Shown here: in pieces, positions 1-6,603 of the stretch
Position numbering within the stretch: the stretch's first letter is position 1
Layout: each line of letters starts with the position of its first letter
Source of the DNA: Methylobacterium nodulans ORS 2060
GTDB taxonomy: Bacteria > Pseudomonadota > Alphaproteobacteria > Rhizobiales > Beijerinckiaceae
Direction of reading: 5' to 3'
Assembly: GCF_000022085.1 (NCBI RefSeq)
Contig: NC_011890.1
Location: forward strand, 1-9,829
DNA: 9,829 bases
Program-made: the position numbers and the translations under genes
The notes under the pieces: generated by a model
What the model saw: only the letters and a program-made list of their open reading frames with translations
Database searches by the model: none
Told to the model about the DNA's origin: nothing

Positions 1-63
1 TGGAACGGAGCGCCCGACCGGCGTCTCCGCACGATCTGCTGCGGCCCGACGAGGGCCGAGAGG

Positions 64-666
64 ATGACCTGTGCCTACCGCCTGCCGCGCACGATCGCGG
101 AGAGGCTTGAGACGGCCCTACGCGGCCGGAAGAATGCCGCTGCAGCCCTCGCCCTCGCTAAGTGGCTCGGACGGTTTTGGAGCACGCCTAGCCGGTTCCT
201 GAGCGCCTTCCCAATCGATCGCAGGGCCATCGCCGGCCGCGAGGATCTCGGCCTGTCCGAGGCCCGTGTGAGGGGCGCCATCGCGGCGTTGGAGGAGGTC
301 GGGTTCCTTGATCGGGCCGAGCCGGCTGCGGGCAGGCGCTATCAGCGCACGGACGAGGGCCTGCAGCGGCGCGCCATGCTCTTCCGGTTCGGCCCCGACT
401 ACGGGCAGGCCTTCAGGGCGGCCAACGCGCGGGCTCAGGCGGCCCGTGGAGCCCCGGCGCCGGCTCGCCGGCCGATTACGCCTTCCGCGCCGCTGCGGCC
501 GCCTGTGAGCCTCCCGGCGCCCTCTAGGGCCATGCCGGCGGCTCAAGTCGCCCATAAGCAAAGTTCAGGCGGAGCCGTATTGCTTATGGGCGAGAAGGGT
601 CGGGCAACTCCAGAATCGGGATTGGAAGCTGCACTAGAACGGCTGCGCCGGGCGGGAGGGTTCTGA
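64..666 (+). CDS. Winged-helix-like hypothetical protein
   Basis: Predicted 200-aa basic protein of unknown function. Residues about 58-95 (DLGLSEARVRGAIAALEEVG, then a short basic Gly/Arg turn) look like a winged helix-turn-helix of the kind found in replication or regulatory proteins of mobile elements. Residues about 120-165 are Ala/Pro/Arg-rich and probably disordered, and the tail (LEAALERLRRAGGF) is a short amphipathic helix. The role in DNA binding is inferred. The start is uncertain: a GAGAGG purine run directly abuts the ATG, which is too close for normal use, and the frame stays open to the left edge of the window, so the gene may begin outside it. A 14-bp perfect inverted repeat lies inside the coding sequence near the 3' end. 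Codon use looks like real coding. I recall similar proteins annotated as hypothetical in Methylobacterium, but cannot confirm that here. Confidence 0.7.
   Translation: MTCAYRLPRTIAERLETALRGRKNAAAALALAKWLGRFWSTPSRFLSAFPIDRRAIAGREDLGLSEARVRGAIAALEEVGFLDRAEPAAGRRYQRTDEGLQRRAMLFRFGPDYGQAFRAANARAQAARGAPAPARRPITPSAPLRPPVSLPAPSRAMPAAQVAHKQSSGGAVLLMGEKGRATPESGLEAALERLRRAGGF
548..593. repeat. 14-bp perfect inverted repeat inside a CDS
   Basis: Arms 548-561 (TCGCCCATAAGCAA) and 580-593 (TTGCTTATGGGCGA) are exact reverse complements separated by 18 nt. No T-tract follows on the + strand, so this is not an ordinary terminator. It lies within the 3' part of the winged-helix gene, where it encodes a loop-like stretch (AHKQSSGGAVLLMGEK). 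It could be a protein-binding dyad or an mRNA hairpin. Confidence 0.75.
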
Positions 667-899
667 ATCGACGAGGCGAGCGGAACCGTCGCAAGAGCTG
701 CCGGGACGGCAGGGCGACGGTGACCGGCGCGGCTTGCGAGATTCGGATGGGGTCGCGGAGGCGGTCGGCGCCATGCGCTAGCTGCAGGCTATCGGAGGGT
801 GCTCGGGATGTGTCGCGATCCTCAGCCGGCGCGGTGGAACCCGACGCGCAACCAGGCGTCGTGTCGCAAATCGCACCCACACGACCGATGCGAACCAGC

Positions 900-1211
900 A
901 TGGCTGATCCGACATTCGACCAAGCGCGGCGGCAGGTTGAGGAGACGCTCACGGAATTGAACCGGCAGGCGGCCGAACTCCGCCGGTCGGCCGAGAAGCT
1001 GCTCCACGATGAAATAGCCGCCGAACCCAAGACTACCGACACCCAACTCGCCCGAAAAGCCCGCCACGGCAGGACCGGGCGGGCCGAAGGCGCGCTGAGC
1101 GCTTCGGCGCTTATCACGGCTCGATCAACCTTGGCTCGCCCGGCAACGGAAGCGGGCTGCCCATCTCGGCCGCGACCTCCGCCATCGTCGTATCTTCGGG
1201 CGTGCTCATGA
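900..1211 (+). CDS. Doubtful small coiled-coil ORF
   Basis: The frame from the ATG at 900 encodes a plausible charged helical N-terminus (MADPTFDQARRQVEETLTEL and about 25 further helical residues) with high-GC codon use, which is why it is listed. After about residue 50 the frame runs through the terminator at 1054-1090 and then antisense to the membrane-protein gene, where the translation turns into Arg/Ser/Pro-rich shadow sequence. No strong ribosome binding site precedes the ATG. It may be a truncated small gene whose original 3' end was replaced, or chance. An in-frame GTG at 720 would extend it, but the added sequence does not look like protein. Confidence 0.28.
   Translation: MADPTFDQARRQVEETLTELNRQAAELRRSAEKLLHDEIAAEPKTTDTQLARKARHGRTGRAEGALSASALITARSTLARPATEAGCPSRPRPPPSSYLRACS
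1054..1090 (-). terminator. Rho-independent terminator of the small membrane-protein gene
   Basis: Stem GCCCGCC (1059-1065) pairs with GGCGGGC (1078-1084), and an inner CGG/CCG can extend it. Read on the minus strand the hairpin is followed by TTTTC (AAAA at 1055-1058 on the + strand). It lies 24 nt beyond the minus-strand stop codon at 1114, the expected place for that gene's terminator. The same 37-bp sequence, with one substitution, recurs at 1601-1637. Confidence 0.7.
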
Positions 1212-1359
1212 CCACGAGAGCGAGAAAGGCTGCGTAGGCCACGGCAGCAAGCAAGACGGTAAGTCGCTCGGCACGCAGGCGCTTCTGCGAATGAATAAAC
1301 GCACAGCCGAGTGTAAAAACCGCCGCCTCGGCCGCGGCAACGACAATAGGCAGAGTCAT
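1114..1359 (-). CDS. Small two-helix inner-membrane protein, unknown function
   Basis: An 81-aa protein with two hydrophobic segments, residues about 3-22 (PIVVAAAEAAVFTLGCAF) and 33-51 (LTVLLAAVAYAAFLALVV). They are joined by a basic loop (HSQKRLRAER) and followed by an acidic, Pro-rich tail. By the positive-inside rule the loop is cytoplasmic and both termini are periplasmic. The start is well supported by AAAGAGG a few bases upstream of the ATG. A terminator follows the stop. Just 5' of the ribosome binding site is a perfect 10-bp hairpin with a T-tract, so its mRNA either starts very close to the gene or passes through an attenuator-like structure. No family is recognised. It could be a small phage or plasmid membrane protein; the function is unknown. 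Confidence 0.65.
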   Translation of the reverse strand: MTLPIVVAAAEAAVFTLGCAFIHSQKRLRAERLTVLLAAVAYAAFLALVVMSTPEDTTMAEVAAEMGSPLPLPGEPRLIEP

Positions 1360-1378
1360 GCCACCTCTTTCTTTCGCG

Positions 1379-1406
1379 AAAAAGGCGCATCGTTGCCGAT
1401 GCGCCT
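1379..1406 (-). terminator. Terminator/attenuator-like hairpin upstream of the small membrane-protein gene
   Basis: AGGCGCATCG (1383-1392) and CGATGCGCCT (1397-1406) form a perfect 10-bp stem with a 4-nt loop. On the minus strand it is followed by a T5 run and then, within about 20 nt, by the ribosome binding site and ATG of the membrane-protein gene. It may end an unseen leftward transcript from upstream, or act as a leader terminator for this gene. No minus-strand gene directly upstream was recognised. Confidence 0.65.
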
Positions 1407-1600
1407 AGTTCGGAGAAATTCCCCATACTCAGGTACAGGTGGATAAACCATGGATCGCCTGAGTGGCTTAGGCAACCTGCATTTGTGGGACTGCACTCAG
1501 CCGCTATATGGCCCCAGGTTGTCACCGCCCCGCGTGAACGAGCGAGTGGCGCTCGGGACCCGGGTAAGCGCAAGTACGGAACGAGAGACGCGCCTCACGA

Positions 1601-1637
1601 GAAAAGCCCGCCACGGCAGGACCGGGCGGGCTGAAGG
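1601..1637 (-). terminator. Second copy of the 37-bp terminator
   Basis: This matches 1054-1090 at 36 of 37 bases, including the GCCCGCC/GGCGGGC stem and the minus-strand T4 tract. It should terminate leftward transcription, but no convincing minus-strand gene ends just upstream of it. It may be left over from a duplicated gene end, or serve a small gene or RNA not recognised between 1638 and 1860. Confidence 0.6.
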
Positions 1638-2372
1638 GGAACCTGGGAGTGCTAGCGGGTGGGACGGTGCTGCCCCGCCGCCGATCCGGAGGCACCCGAT
1701 CGTCGCCTGCTTCACCCGCGTGGGTAGGACTGTACTTGGTCGTACGCCGCAGACAAGGAACCTTCCGGATTACCCCGATCGTCGCCAAGATCGCCGCATC
1801 AGCGGCGCGTAAGCCGGTATATGGAACGCGAATCCGCCCTTCCGGACAGTGTTCGGAAGGTCTCGCGCGGGCCTCGAACCGGCCGCCAGTCGAGGGCCAG
1901 TCTATCGGCCTCTAGCGAGGCCTCGCGGGCGCGTCGCTGGACTGTGCTAACCTTGCGCGGCTCGTCGCCGTGCCTCCTCTTGGCGGCGAGCGGCGGGCCG
2001 GGCCTGAGAGGGACTCCGAAGGGCTCGGTCCGCACCTGCCGGGCAAAGAGAGGCCGGCGCGGGAGGCCGAGCCGGCACTCAAGGTATGCGCAAGGGTGCG
2101 ATGGAAAGATCGCAACCCTGCAGGGCAATCGCCGCTCGCCGCGGGCAGTTCCCTCGCGCGCGCGCCGTACGGTCATTAAGGGATTCAACGGCTCCGGCAC
2201 AAAGACGCCGGCTCGGGTCACCGTCGACATTGACGCCGCCGTCGAGGCCTATCCAACCGCGAAGGCCTCCGCCGCGAGAGAGGACTTCAAGGAGGAAACG
2301 CGGCGGCTCTCCGTCCGGACGGCGATCCTGCGGGCGCGGCCGACATGATACCGCGGGGCCGCTGAAAGGCCC
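1638..2372. other. Stretch without a supported gene
   Basis: Long open frames exist on both strands, but their translations are Arg/Ser/Pro-rich and look like shadows of GC-rich noncoding DNA. Small features are visible: a 7-bp inverted repeat CCTTCCG/CGGAAGG (1838-1860), a hairpin with stem GGGTGCGAT/ATCGCA-CCC (2094-2118, one bulge), a CCCTGCAGGG palindrome (2116-2125), and the 13-bp sequence GGCGACGATCGGG occurring twice on the minus strand near 1700 and 1785. The + frame ending at 2348 has a more protein-like last 40 residues (VTVDIDAAVEAYPTAK and following), possibly a gene remnant, but there is no start to support it. Confidence 0.5.
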
Positions 2373-2373
2373 C
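2355..2373 (-). terminator. Weak GC-rich stem-loop at the end of the DUF5681-like gene
   Basis: GGGGCC/GGCCCC arms with a 7-nt loop begin at the stop codon of the minus-strand gene ending at 2373. There is no T-tract, so this may be only an mRNA 3' end structure or a weak terminator. Confidence 0.35.
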
Positions 2374-2888
2374 TATGGGGCGCCCCTCTCGGCTCCGGTC
2401 GGCTGCGGGGCAGGTGCACTCAGGTCCAACAGCGCCTGAAGGTGGAGTTTGGTCACGTCCACCGTCGCCACCTTCGCGTCGACGTTCGTGGTCGGCTTGC
2501 CGTGCCCGCGATCAAGCACGGCGTTCGCTGCCGTCACCCGAGCTGCCGGCGGTGCGCCCTCGTCCATCGCCACGCGGACCAATACGGCGAGCATTTCGAG
2601 GGTGTAGGCCTGAGCCGCTTCCTTCACCTCAGGGGCAACGGCAGGGCGCCCACCCGGATTGGGTGAAGGAGCGCCGCGTAAAAAGCGCCCGCCCTCGCCC
2701 CGAATAGGCATAGGTGTGGGGTTGCCCGGCCTGTTGTCCCCTGCTCTCAGGCGGTCGTTCGGCCCGGCCGCGTTCCACTCCTGCTGCACGGCCTGCACAG
2801 GCTGCACGGGGGTTTCAAATTGGGCCCGGGAAATTGCACGGGCCTCGCGCCGCCCTGTTTTGGCAGTGGGGGGTGTTTCTATATCCAT
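2373..2888 (-). CDS. DUF5681-like phage/mobile-element protein
   Basis: A 171-aa protein from the ATG at 2888; a TTG at 2903 is an alternative start, and neither has an ideal ribosome binding site. Residues 67-82 (GRFLRGAPSPNPGGRP) match the GxF-x-G-x-SxNPxGRP signature I associate with DUF5681 proteins. These are found in prophages and other elements and are sometimes compared with small terminase-like DNA-binding proteins. Residues about 86-131 are helical and end in NAVLDRGHGKP, also typical. The N-terminal 60 residues are low-complexity and include PVQPVQAVQ, encoded by three tandem 9-bp DNA repeats. The gene is the last of the leftward replication module, separated from the primase gene by 125 bp holding a hairpin and more 9-bp repeats. 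Its biochemical role is not established; DNA binding or packaging is an inference. Confidence 0.75.
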   Translation of the reverse strand: MDIETPPTAKTGRREARAISRAQFETPVQPVQAVQQEWNAAGPNDRLRAGDNRPGNPTPMPIRGEGGRFLRGAPSPNPGGRPAVAPEVKEAAQAYTLEMLAVLVRVAMDEGAPPAARVTAANAVLDRGHGKPTTNVDAKVATVDVTKLHLQALLDLSAPAPQPTGAERGAP

Positions 2889-3009
2889 ATTCCTAGCTTT
2901 CAAAAAGGGCTGTGTAGGTTGTGCAGCCTGTGCGGGCCCTTAAAAATCAATGGCTTGCGCCGAGGCGATGCCTGTGCAGATCACCTCGGCGCTCGTGCAG
3001 GCTGTGCGG
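2784..3009. repeat. Cluster of 9-bp TGTGCAG-type repeats
   Basis: Nine units of a 9-bp motif (consensus near SYTGTGCAG) occur in four groups: three tandem units on the minus strand at 2784-2810, three tandem units on the + strand at 2909-2935, one at 2971-2979, and two tandem units at 2992-3009. The first group is coding (PVQPVQAVQ); the others fill the intergenic region after the primase gene and reach its stop codon region. Sharing the same motif across coding and noncoding DNA in both orientations points to a DNA-level role, such as initiator binding at an origin. Confidence 0.6.
2942..2992 (-). terminator. Stem-loop with downstream T-tract after the primase gene
   Basis: GCGCCGAGG (2957-2965) pairs perfectly with CCTCGGCGC (2984-2992); GAT/ATC extends the stem past one mismatch. 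One TGTGCAG unit lies in the loop. On the minus strand a T5 run follows about 10 nt after the stem (AAAAA at 2942-2946), further than in a classic terminator. It may partly separate expression of the primase from the DUF5681-like gene, or belong to an origin structure. Confidence 0.45.
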
Positions 3010-3013
3010 CTCC

Positions 3014-5554
3014 CTATTCCGGCGTTTCGTCACCCTCCCCCCTGCCCCACACGCTCGCGTCGTTGACGCCCCGCAGATAAGCCGCCGCGAACGCGGCCCG
3101 AGCCGCGTCGAGCGTACCAAGGCAGACCACCCGGCGGCGGCTATCGTCGCTGAACGTCACCTGCGTCGGCGGCCCGAAGATCGTCAGCAGCTTGCCGAAG
3201 GCGTTCGTGCCTGCCCCTCGCAGGTAAGGGCGCCCGGTAGTCCAAGCCTTGAAGCTCGCGCTCAGAGCCTCCTTCGTCGCGAACTCCGGCCATTCGCCGT
3301 CCCCGTCTTCGAACTCCGGATGGTATGGGATCGCGGTGGCAGCCTCCCGCGCGGTGAGGGGCTTCGACGCCGGCAGGCAGCCCCGAAGTAGCTCGTAAAG
3401 CCACTGCTGCGGCGCCGGCAGCGATTGGACGATCTGTCCGACGAGGGCGCTTGTGGTCGGGGCCCGCCGCACGGCCGCTTCGTCAATCTCCATCACGGCC
3501 AAGTCGCGCAGGAAGGCTCGCACCTCGGGGGTCTCGGGCTTGAGCACCGCGTATAGCTCACGGAAGTAGGCCACGTTGCCCACCTGCTCGCCGCTGACAT
3601 CGAACACCGCCCATCGCCGGGCGTCAGCTTCAGCGCGGATCACGTGATCCTCATTCGAGGTCATCACGAACCGGTGGAAGCTCGGCACAGATACCGCGTC
3701 GATGCCCTTCGGTTCGATCGTCAACGTCGCGTCCGTGACCATCGCCTTGAGGCGATTGTTGGCAGCCGGGTCGCCCGCGAAGACGGCCTCGTCCGCCATG
3801 ACGAACAATGCCTCTCGCAGGTGTGCGTTGTGCTTGCCGAGCAGCGCCTCCGGGCGTTCTGCGCTGACGACGTGGGCGGGGTGGAAGATCGCCCGCAGCA
3901 GGTTGGTGAACGTTGTCTTTCCCGACCCCTGCGGCCCCTTAAAGATCGGCGCCGTGCCCGGCTTCTCGTGCGGGCGCTGCGCGGCGTGGGCAAGCCAATT
4001 CATCAGCCACGCGAACAGGGATTGGTCGCCCGCGCAGATGACGTCCCGGAGATATGCGCGAATGGTCGGCCAATCCGACCCCGCCGCGGCCGGCGTGCTG
4101 ACGAAGCCTTGCCACGTGTTGAGGGCGCCCTCGGGCACGGGCAGGCCCTCGCCTGTCACCCCCTGTGGCCACATCGCGACGCCTTCGGGATAGGTGCGGC
4201 GCCCGCTCCACCCGAACCAAGCCGGGGCGATCGGGTGCCGCCGGGCGTCAGGCCCGGTGATCTTGTTGGGCGCCTCCAAGTCCATGAAGGCCGTCTTGGT
4301 CATCATGGACGGCACGCTGCCTTCCGGCCCGAAGCGCAGCACGACAGTGCTGCCGCCATTTCGTGCGACCGCGTAGCGCCCGTTCATGGCTGACAGCGCT
4401 GACACGTGCTCGGGCATGTCAGCGGGGGCAACCTTCGGCGCACGAGGGGCCCGGCCGGTCGCGCCAGGCATGTCGTTGTCGTTGACGGGCACGCCTTCGA
4501 AGTCGAGGCGGGCGAGGAAGTTGCCCGGCAGCGGGGCGCCGCGTTCGCGCATCATGTGGAACACCTCGCGCAGGCCCATCTGCGCGGGCTTATCCTCCTC
4601 CCGGATGATGCGCCGGATCTCTTCCATGTCCGCGGTCCCGGGAGCGGTCTCCCACCGGTCCGTGAACCTGAACAGGGCTTCGGCTACCCGGTCCTCACCG
4701 AGCGCCGGGAGGCAGAGCGCAGCGAACGCCTTCGTGAACATGACCCAACGATTGCGGCTGCTGATGTCGTTCCGCGTGTCAGCGAGCCCCGACAGCAGCG
4801 CCTCGGCATTGGCCTCCACCAAGGCGGTCAGATCGGCTCCGCCGCCGTTACGACCGCTGCGGCTGAAGGTTGCGCCGCTCACGAGCACGCCGCCGGCCGC
4901 TTCCATCGCGGTATCGCACTCGGCGATGATCGCGTTCAGCTCGTCGATCGGGATCAGCGGGAGTTCGCTCGGGTGCATCTCCACGATGCTCGTCCCCGAG
5001 GGCCACGCGTAGGCGACCCCGCAGGGGTGGGTGCCATGCACGACGGATTGCTGCCCTTGGCCAAGCAGCTCGACCCTGTTGTGGTTCTCCTTGGTGTCCG
5101 GGGCGCCGTCGAAGATGAACCGCCGCCCTTGCCGCCGCACGGGCTCGGAGCCATCGGCGGTCTTGGTGCGGACGAAGCGGGTTCCAACCTTCGCCGGGTT
5201 GCCAAGCCGATGCGGAGCGCCCGGAAGGCGCCGCTCAAGGATTTCGTTGACAGCAGTGGCCGCGGCAGGGGTGAACACGTCCGCATCGACGGCGACTACA
5301 TGCTCGTCCGGCGGCAGTGAGGGCTGCGGGCCGAGGATGAGGCCCATGCTCGCCCGCTCCGGCCGCTGCCATGTCTCCACCTCTGCGGCAGTCGGGACGC
5401 CGCGCTGCGGCCACTCCTTCAGGAGAGGCCTCTTCTCGCCGTGTTGGATATGTACGGCGCGCCACTTGTTCGTGCGCAGAGCATCGCCGTAGTCCCGCCA
5501 AGGCTGACCGGACTTGTTACGGGCGCCAAGCCGATGTAAAGATTGAGCCGACAT
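3014..5554 (-). CDS. Prim-pol / D5-type helicase replication protein
   Basis: An 846-aa bifunctional replication protein from the ATG at 5554. GAGAAAG lies 9 nt upstream; a GTG at 5572 would add 6 residues. The N-terminal region (about 25-190) is an archaeo-eukaryotic-type primase-polymerase domain: KRPLLKEWP at 41-49, a metal-binding DAD at 90-92 in VVAVDAD, HRLGNP at 115-120, and ELLGQGQQSVVHGTHP at 162-177. The C-terminal region (about 500-700) is a DUF5906/D5-like SF3-type helicase: Walker A GPQGSGKTT at 540-548, Walker B VMADE with D588-E589, sensor Asn634 in FVMTSN, and a likely arginine finger at R646-R647. By family knowledge it would prime and unwind DNA to start replication of its own element, as in P4-like satellites and some plasmids or phages. 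All expected catalytic residues are present, so it looks intact. It follows the 306-aa gene on the same strand after 128 bp. Confidence 0.92.
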   Translation of the reverse strand: MSAQSLHRLGARNKSGQPWRDYGDALRTNKWRAVHIQHGEKRPLLKEWPQRGVPTAAEVETWQRPERASMGLILGPQPSLPPDEHVVAVDADVFTPAAATAVNEILERRLPGAPHRLGNPAKVGTRFVRTKTADGSEPVRRQGRRFIFDGAPDTKENHNRVELLGQGQQSVVHGTHPCGVAYAWPSGTSIVEMHPSELPLIPIDELNAIIAECDTAMEAAGGVLVSGATFSRSGRNGGGADLTALVEANAEALLSGLADTRNDISSRNRWVMFTKAFAALCLPALGEDRVAEALFRFTDRWETAPGTADMEEIRRIIREEDKPAQMGLREVFHMMRERGAPLPGNFLARLDFEGVPVNDNDMPGATGRAPRAPKVAPADMPEHVSALSAMNGRYAVARNGGSTVVLRFGPEGSVPSMMTKTAFMDLEAPNKITGPDARRHPIAPAWFGWSGRRTYPEGVAMWPQGVTGEGLPVPEGALNTWQGFVSTPAAAGSDWPTIRAYLRDVICAGDQSLFAWLMNWLAHAAQRPHEKPGTAPIFKGPQGSGKTTFTNLLRAIFHPAHVVSAERPEALLGKHNAHLREALFVMADEAVFAGDPAANNRLKAMVTDATLTIEPKGIDAVSVPSFHRFVMTSNEDHVIRAEADARRWAVFDVSGEQVGNVAYFRELYAVLKPETPEVRAFLRDLAVMEIDEAAVRRAPTTSALVGQIVQSLPAPQQWLYELLRGCLPASKPLTAREAATAIPYHPEFEDGDGEWPEFATKEALSASFKAWTTGRPYLRGAGTNAFGKLLTIFGPPTQVTFSDDSRRRVVCLGTLDAARAAFAAAYLRGVNDASVWGRGEGDETPE

Positions 5555-5607
5555 GGTTCTGTGCTTTCTCACAGTGGGTTAAACTTCGGCTCTTGGCAGG
5601 GCCATCA

Positions 5608-5639
5608 GGGGCGGGGATTATTTCCCGCCCTTCTTTTTT
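5608..5639 (+). terminator. Plus-strand terminator in the leader of the primase gene
   Basis: GGGCGGG (5609-5615) and CCCGCCC (5624-5630) form a perfect 7-bp stem with an AT-rich loop, followed on the + strand by TTCTTTTTTG. This is a canonical rho-independent terminator for rightward transcription, yet every recognised gene for 2.5 kb to its left is leftward. It would stop transcripts running antisense through the primase gene. On the minus strand the same stem lies in the 5' leader of the primase mRNA without a T-tract. Confidence 0.7.
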
Positions 5640-5682
5640 GGTCTCGATCCCTCGAACTGCTTTGATACTCGCGGGTTAACCT

Positions 5683-6603
5683 CTAGCAAGGCCGTGCCTC
5701 GTGCAGGGGGCGGCCCCCGCAGTCCACGATGCGGTCATTCACCTTTTGGTACAGACCGACATCCGCAAGGTCTGACAGGACCTCTGCGGGGCTGACAGGG
5801 GGCGTCCTCTCGATCCGGTCGACAAGTCTGACGATGTCTGCGAACGTCCTGCCGTTCGACTCCGGGAGACCCGGGTTGTCGTCACGCGGGTCGTAGCTCA
5901 ACACCCCGATATGCTCCACGCCGTTGCGCAGCCGCACGACCCCGGGGACAGGCACCGTTTGCGTGAGTGGGCAGCCGGCTATGTTTGCGCCTTGGACGCC
6001 CGCCGCACGCACCGTGCGCACGAGGCGGAGGGTTTCATCGCGAAAGGCGTTGCGATCCCGCTCCGTCTCAACGGGGATCGGCTCCTCGAACGTCCATAGC
6101 AGGATCACCGAGTAGTGCGCGGGGTCGCTGATGTAGAAGGGGCGCGTACCCGCGCGGATTGCGCGGGCGAGCAGGGGCTGCGCCACCCTCACCATGAAAT
6201 CGAGCGCGGCAGCTCCCGGATTGATCCTGCACAGCTCTCGTGCTTGATGATCGAACGTAAGGCGAACTGCGACCGCGCGGATGCCCGTTACTTCCTCCTT
6301 TCTCGGGATACGCAGCGTGTAGGGCGCCTCATTGAGGACCATCACGAAGTCCTGCGGGTCGGCCTTCGAGAAGACTTCGAGCAGGTCTTCCCGGCACCGC
6401 TGCCGCGCCTGCTTGTCGGAACGGTAGCTGTTGATGATGCGGCCGCCATTTGGGCCGAGTTGCGCCGCATGTTCGCGCGAGGTCACGGTCACGCCACCGC
6501 GCAGGAGGTCGAAGGCGCGCAGCGCCTCATCCACGCGGAGGGCTGAGGTTTCGGCTATGGGCTCATCAAGCCCGAGGCCCGCGATATGGGCACGGGGGGT
6601 CAT
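5683..6603 (-). CDS. Unrecognised 306-aa protein of the replication module
   Basis: A 306-aa soluble protein whose ATG (6603-6601) overlaps the TGA of the upstream HTH gene as ATGA, so the two are translationally coupled. AGGGGA lies 9 nt upstream. I do not recognise the family. It has no signal peptide or membrane segment. The middle and C-terminal parts (HYSVILLWTFEEPIP at 163-177, CPLTQTVPVPGVVRLRNG at 211-228) recall the last part of archaeo-eukaryotic primase or Rep domains, where a hydrophobic 'W...E.PV' strand precedes an 'R..R.PG..N.K'-like motif. However, no DxD metal site is visible, so a degenerate primase/Rep-like fold is only a guess. Its position between an AlpA-like protein and a prim-pol helicase suggests a replication or regulatory role. 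Codon use matches its neighbours. Confidence 0.82.
   Translation of the reverse strand: MTPRAHIAGLGLDEPIAETSALRVDEALRAFDLLRGGVTVTSREHAAQLGPNGGRIINSYRSDKQARQRCREDLLEVFSKADPQDFVMVLNEAPYTLRIPRKEEVTGIRAVAVRLTFDHQARELCRINPGAAALDFMVRVAQPLLARAIRAGTRPFYISDPAHYSVILLWTFEEPIPVETERDRNAFRDETLRLVRTVRAAGVQGANIAGCPLTQTVPVPGVVRLRNGVEHIGVLSYDPRDDNPGLPESNGRTFADIVRLVDRIERTPPVSPAEVLSDLADVGLYQKVNDRIVDCGGRPLHEARPC

Noticed and set aside
584..1573. A 329-codon minus-strand open frame
   Set aside because: It runs antisense through two genes and across both terminator hairpins; the translation is Arg/Ser/Cys-rich with no domain. It is a shadow of GC-rich DNA.
1450..1812. A + strand ORF with a decent AGGTGG ribosome binding site
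   Set aside because: The translation has no domain or amphipathic pattern and reads through the terminator copy at 1601-1637. The ribosome binding site alone is not enough.
1799..2348. Overlapping ORFs of 143 and 175 codons on opposite strands
   Set aside because: Both are low-complexity Arg/Ser/Pro/Gly translations, mutually overlapping, without start signals. At most the last 40 codons of the + frame may be a gene remnant.
3644..5320. Long + strand ORFs opposite the primase gene (3644-4393, 4406-5320)
   Set aside because: They are the antisense shadow of a well-supported coding sequence with high GC at third positions.
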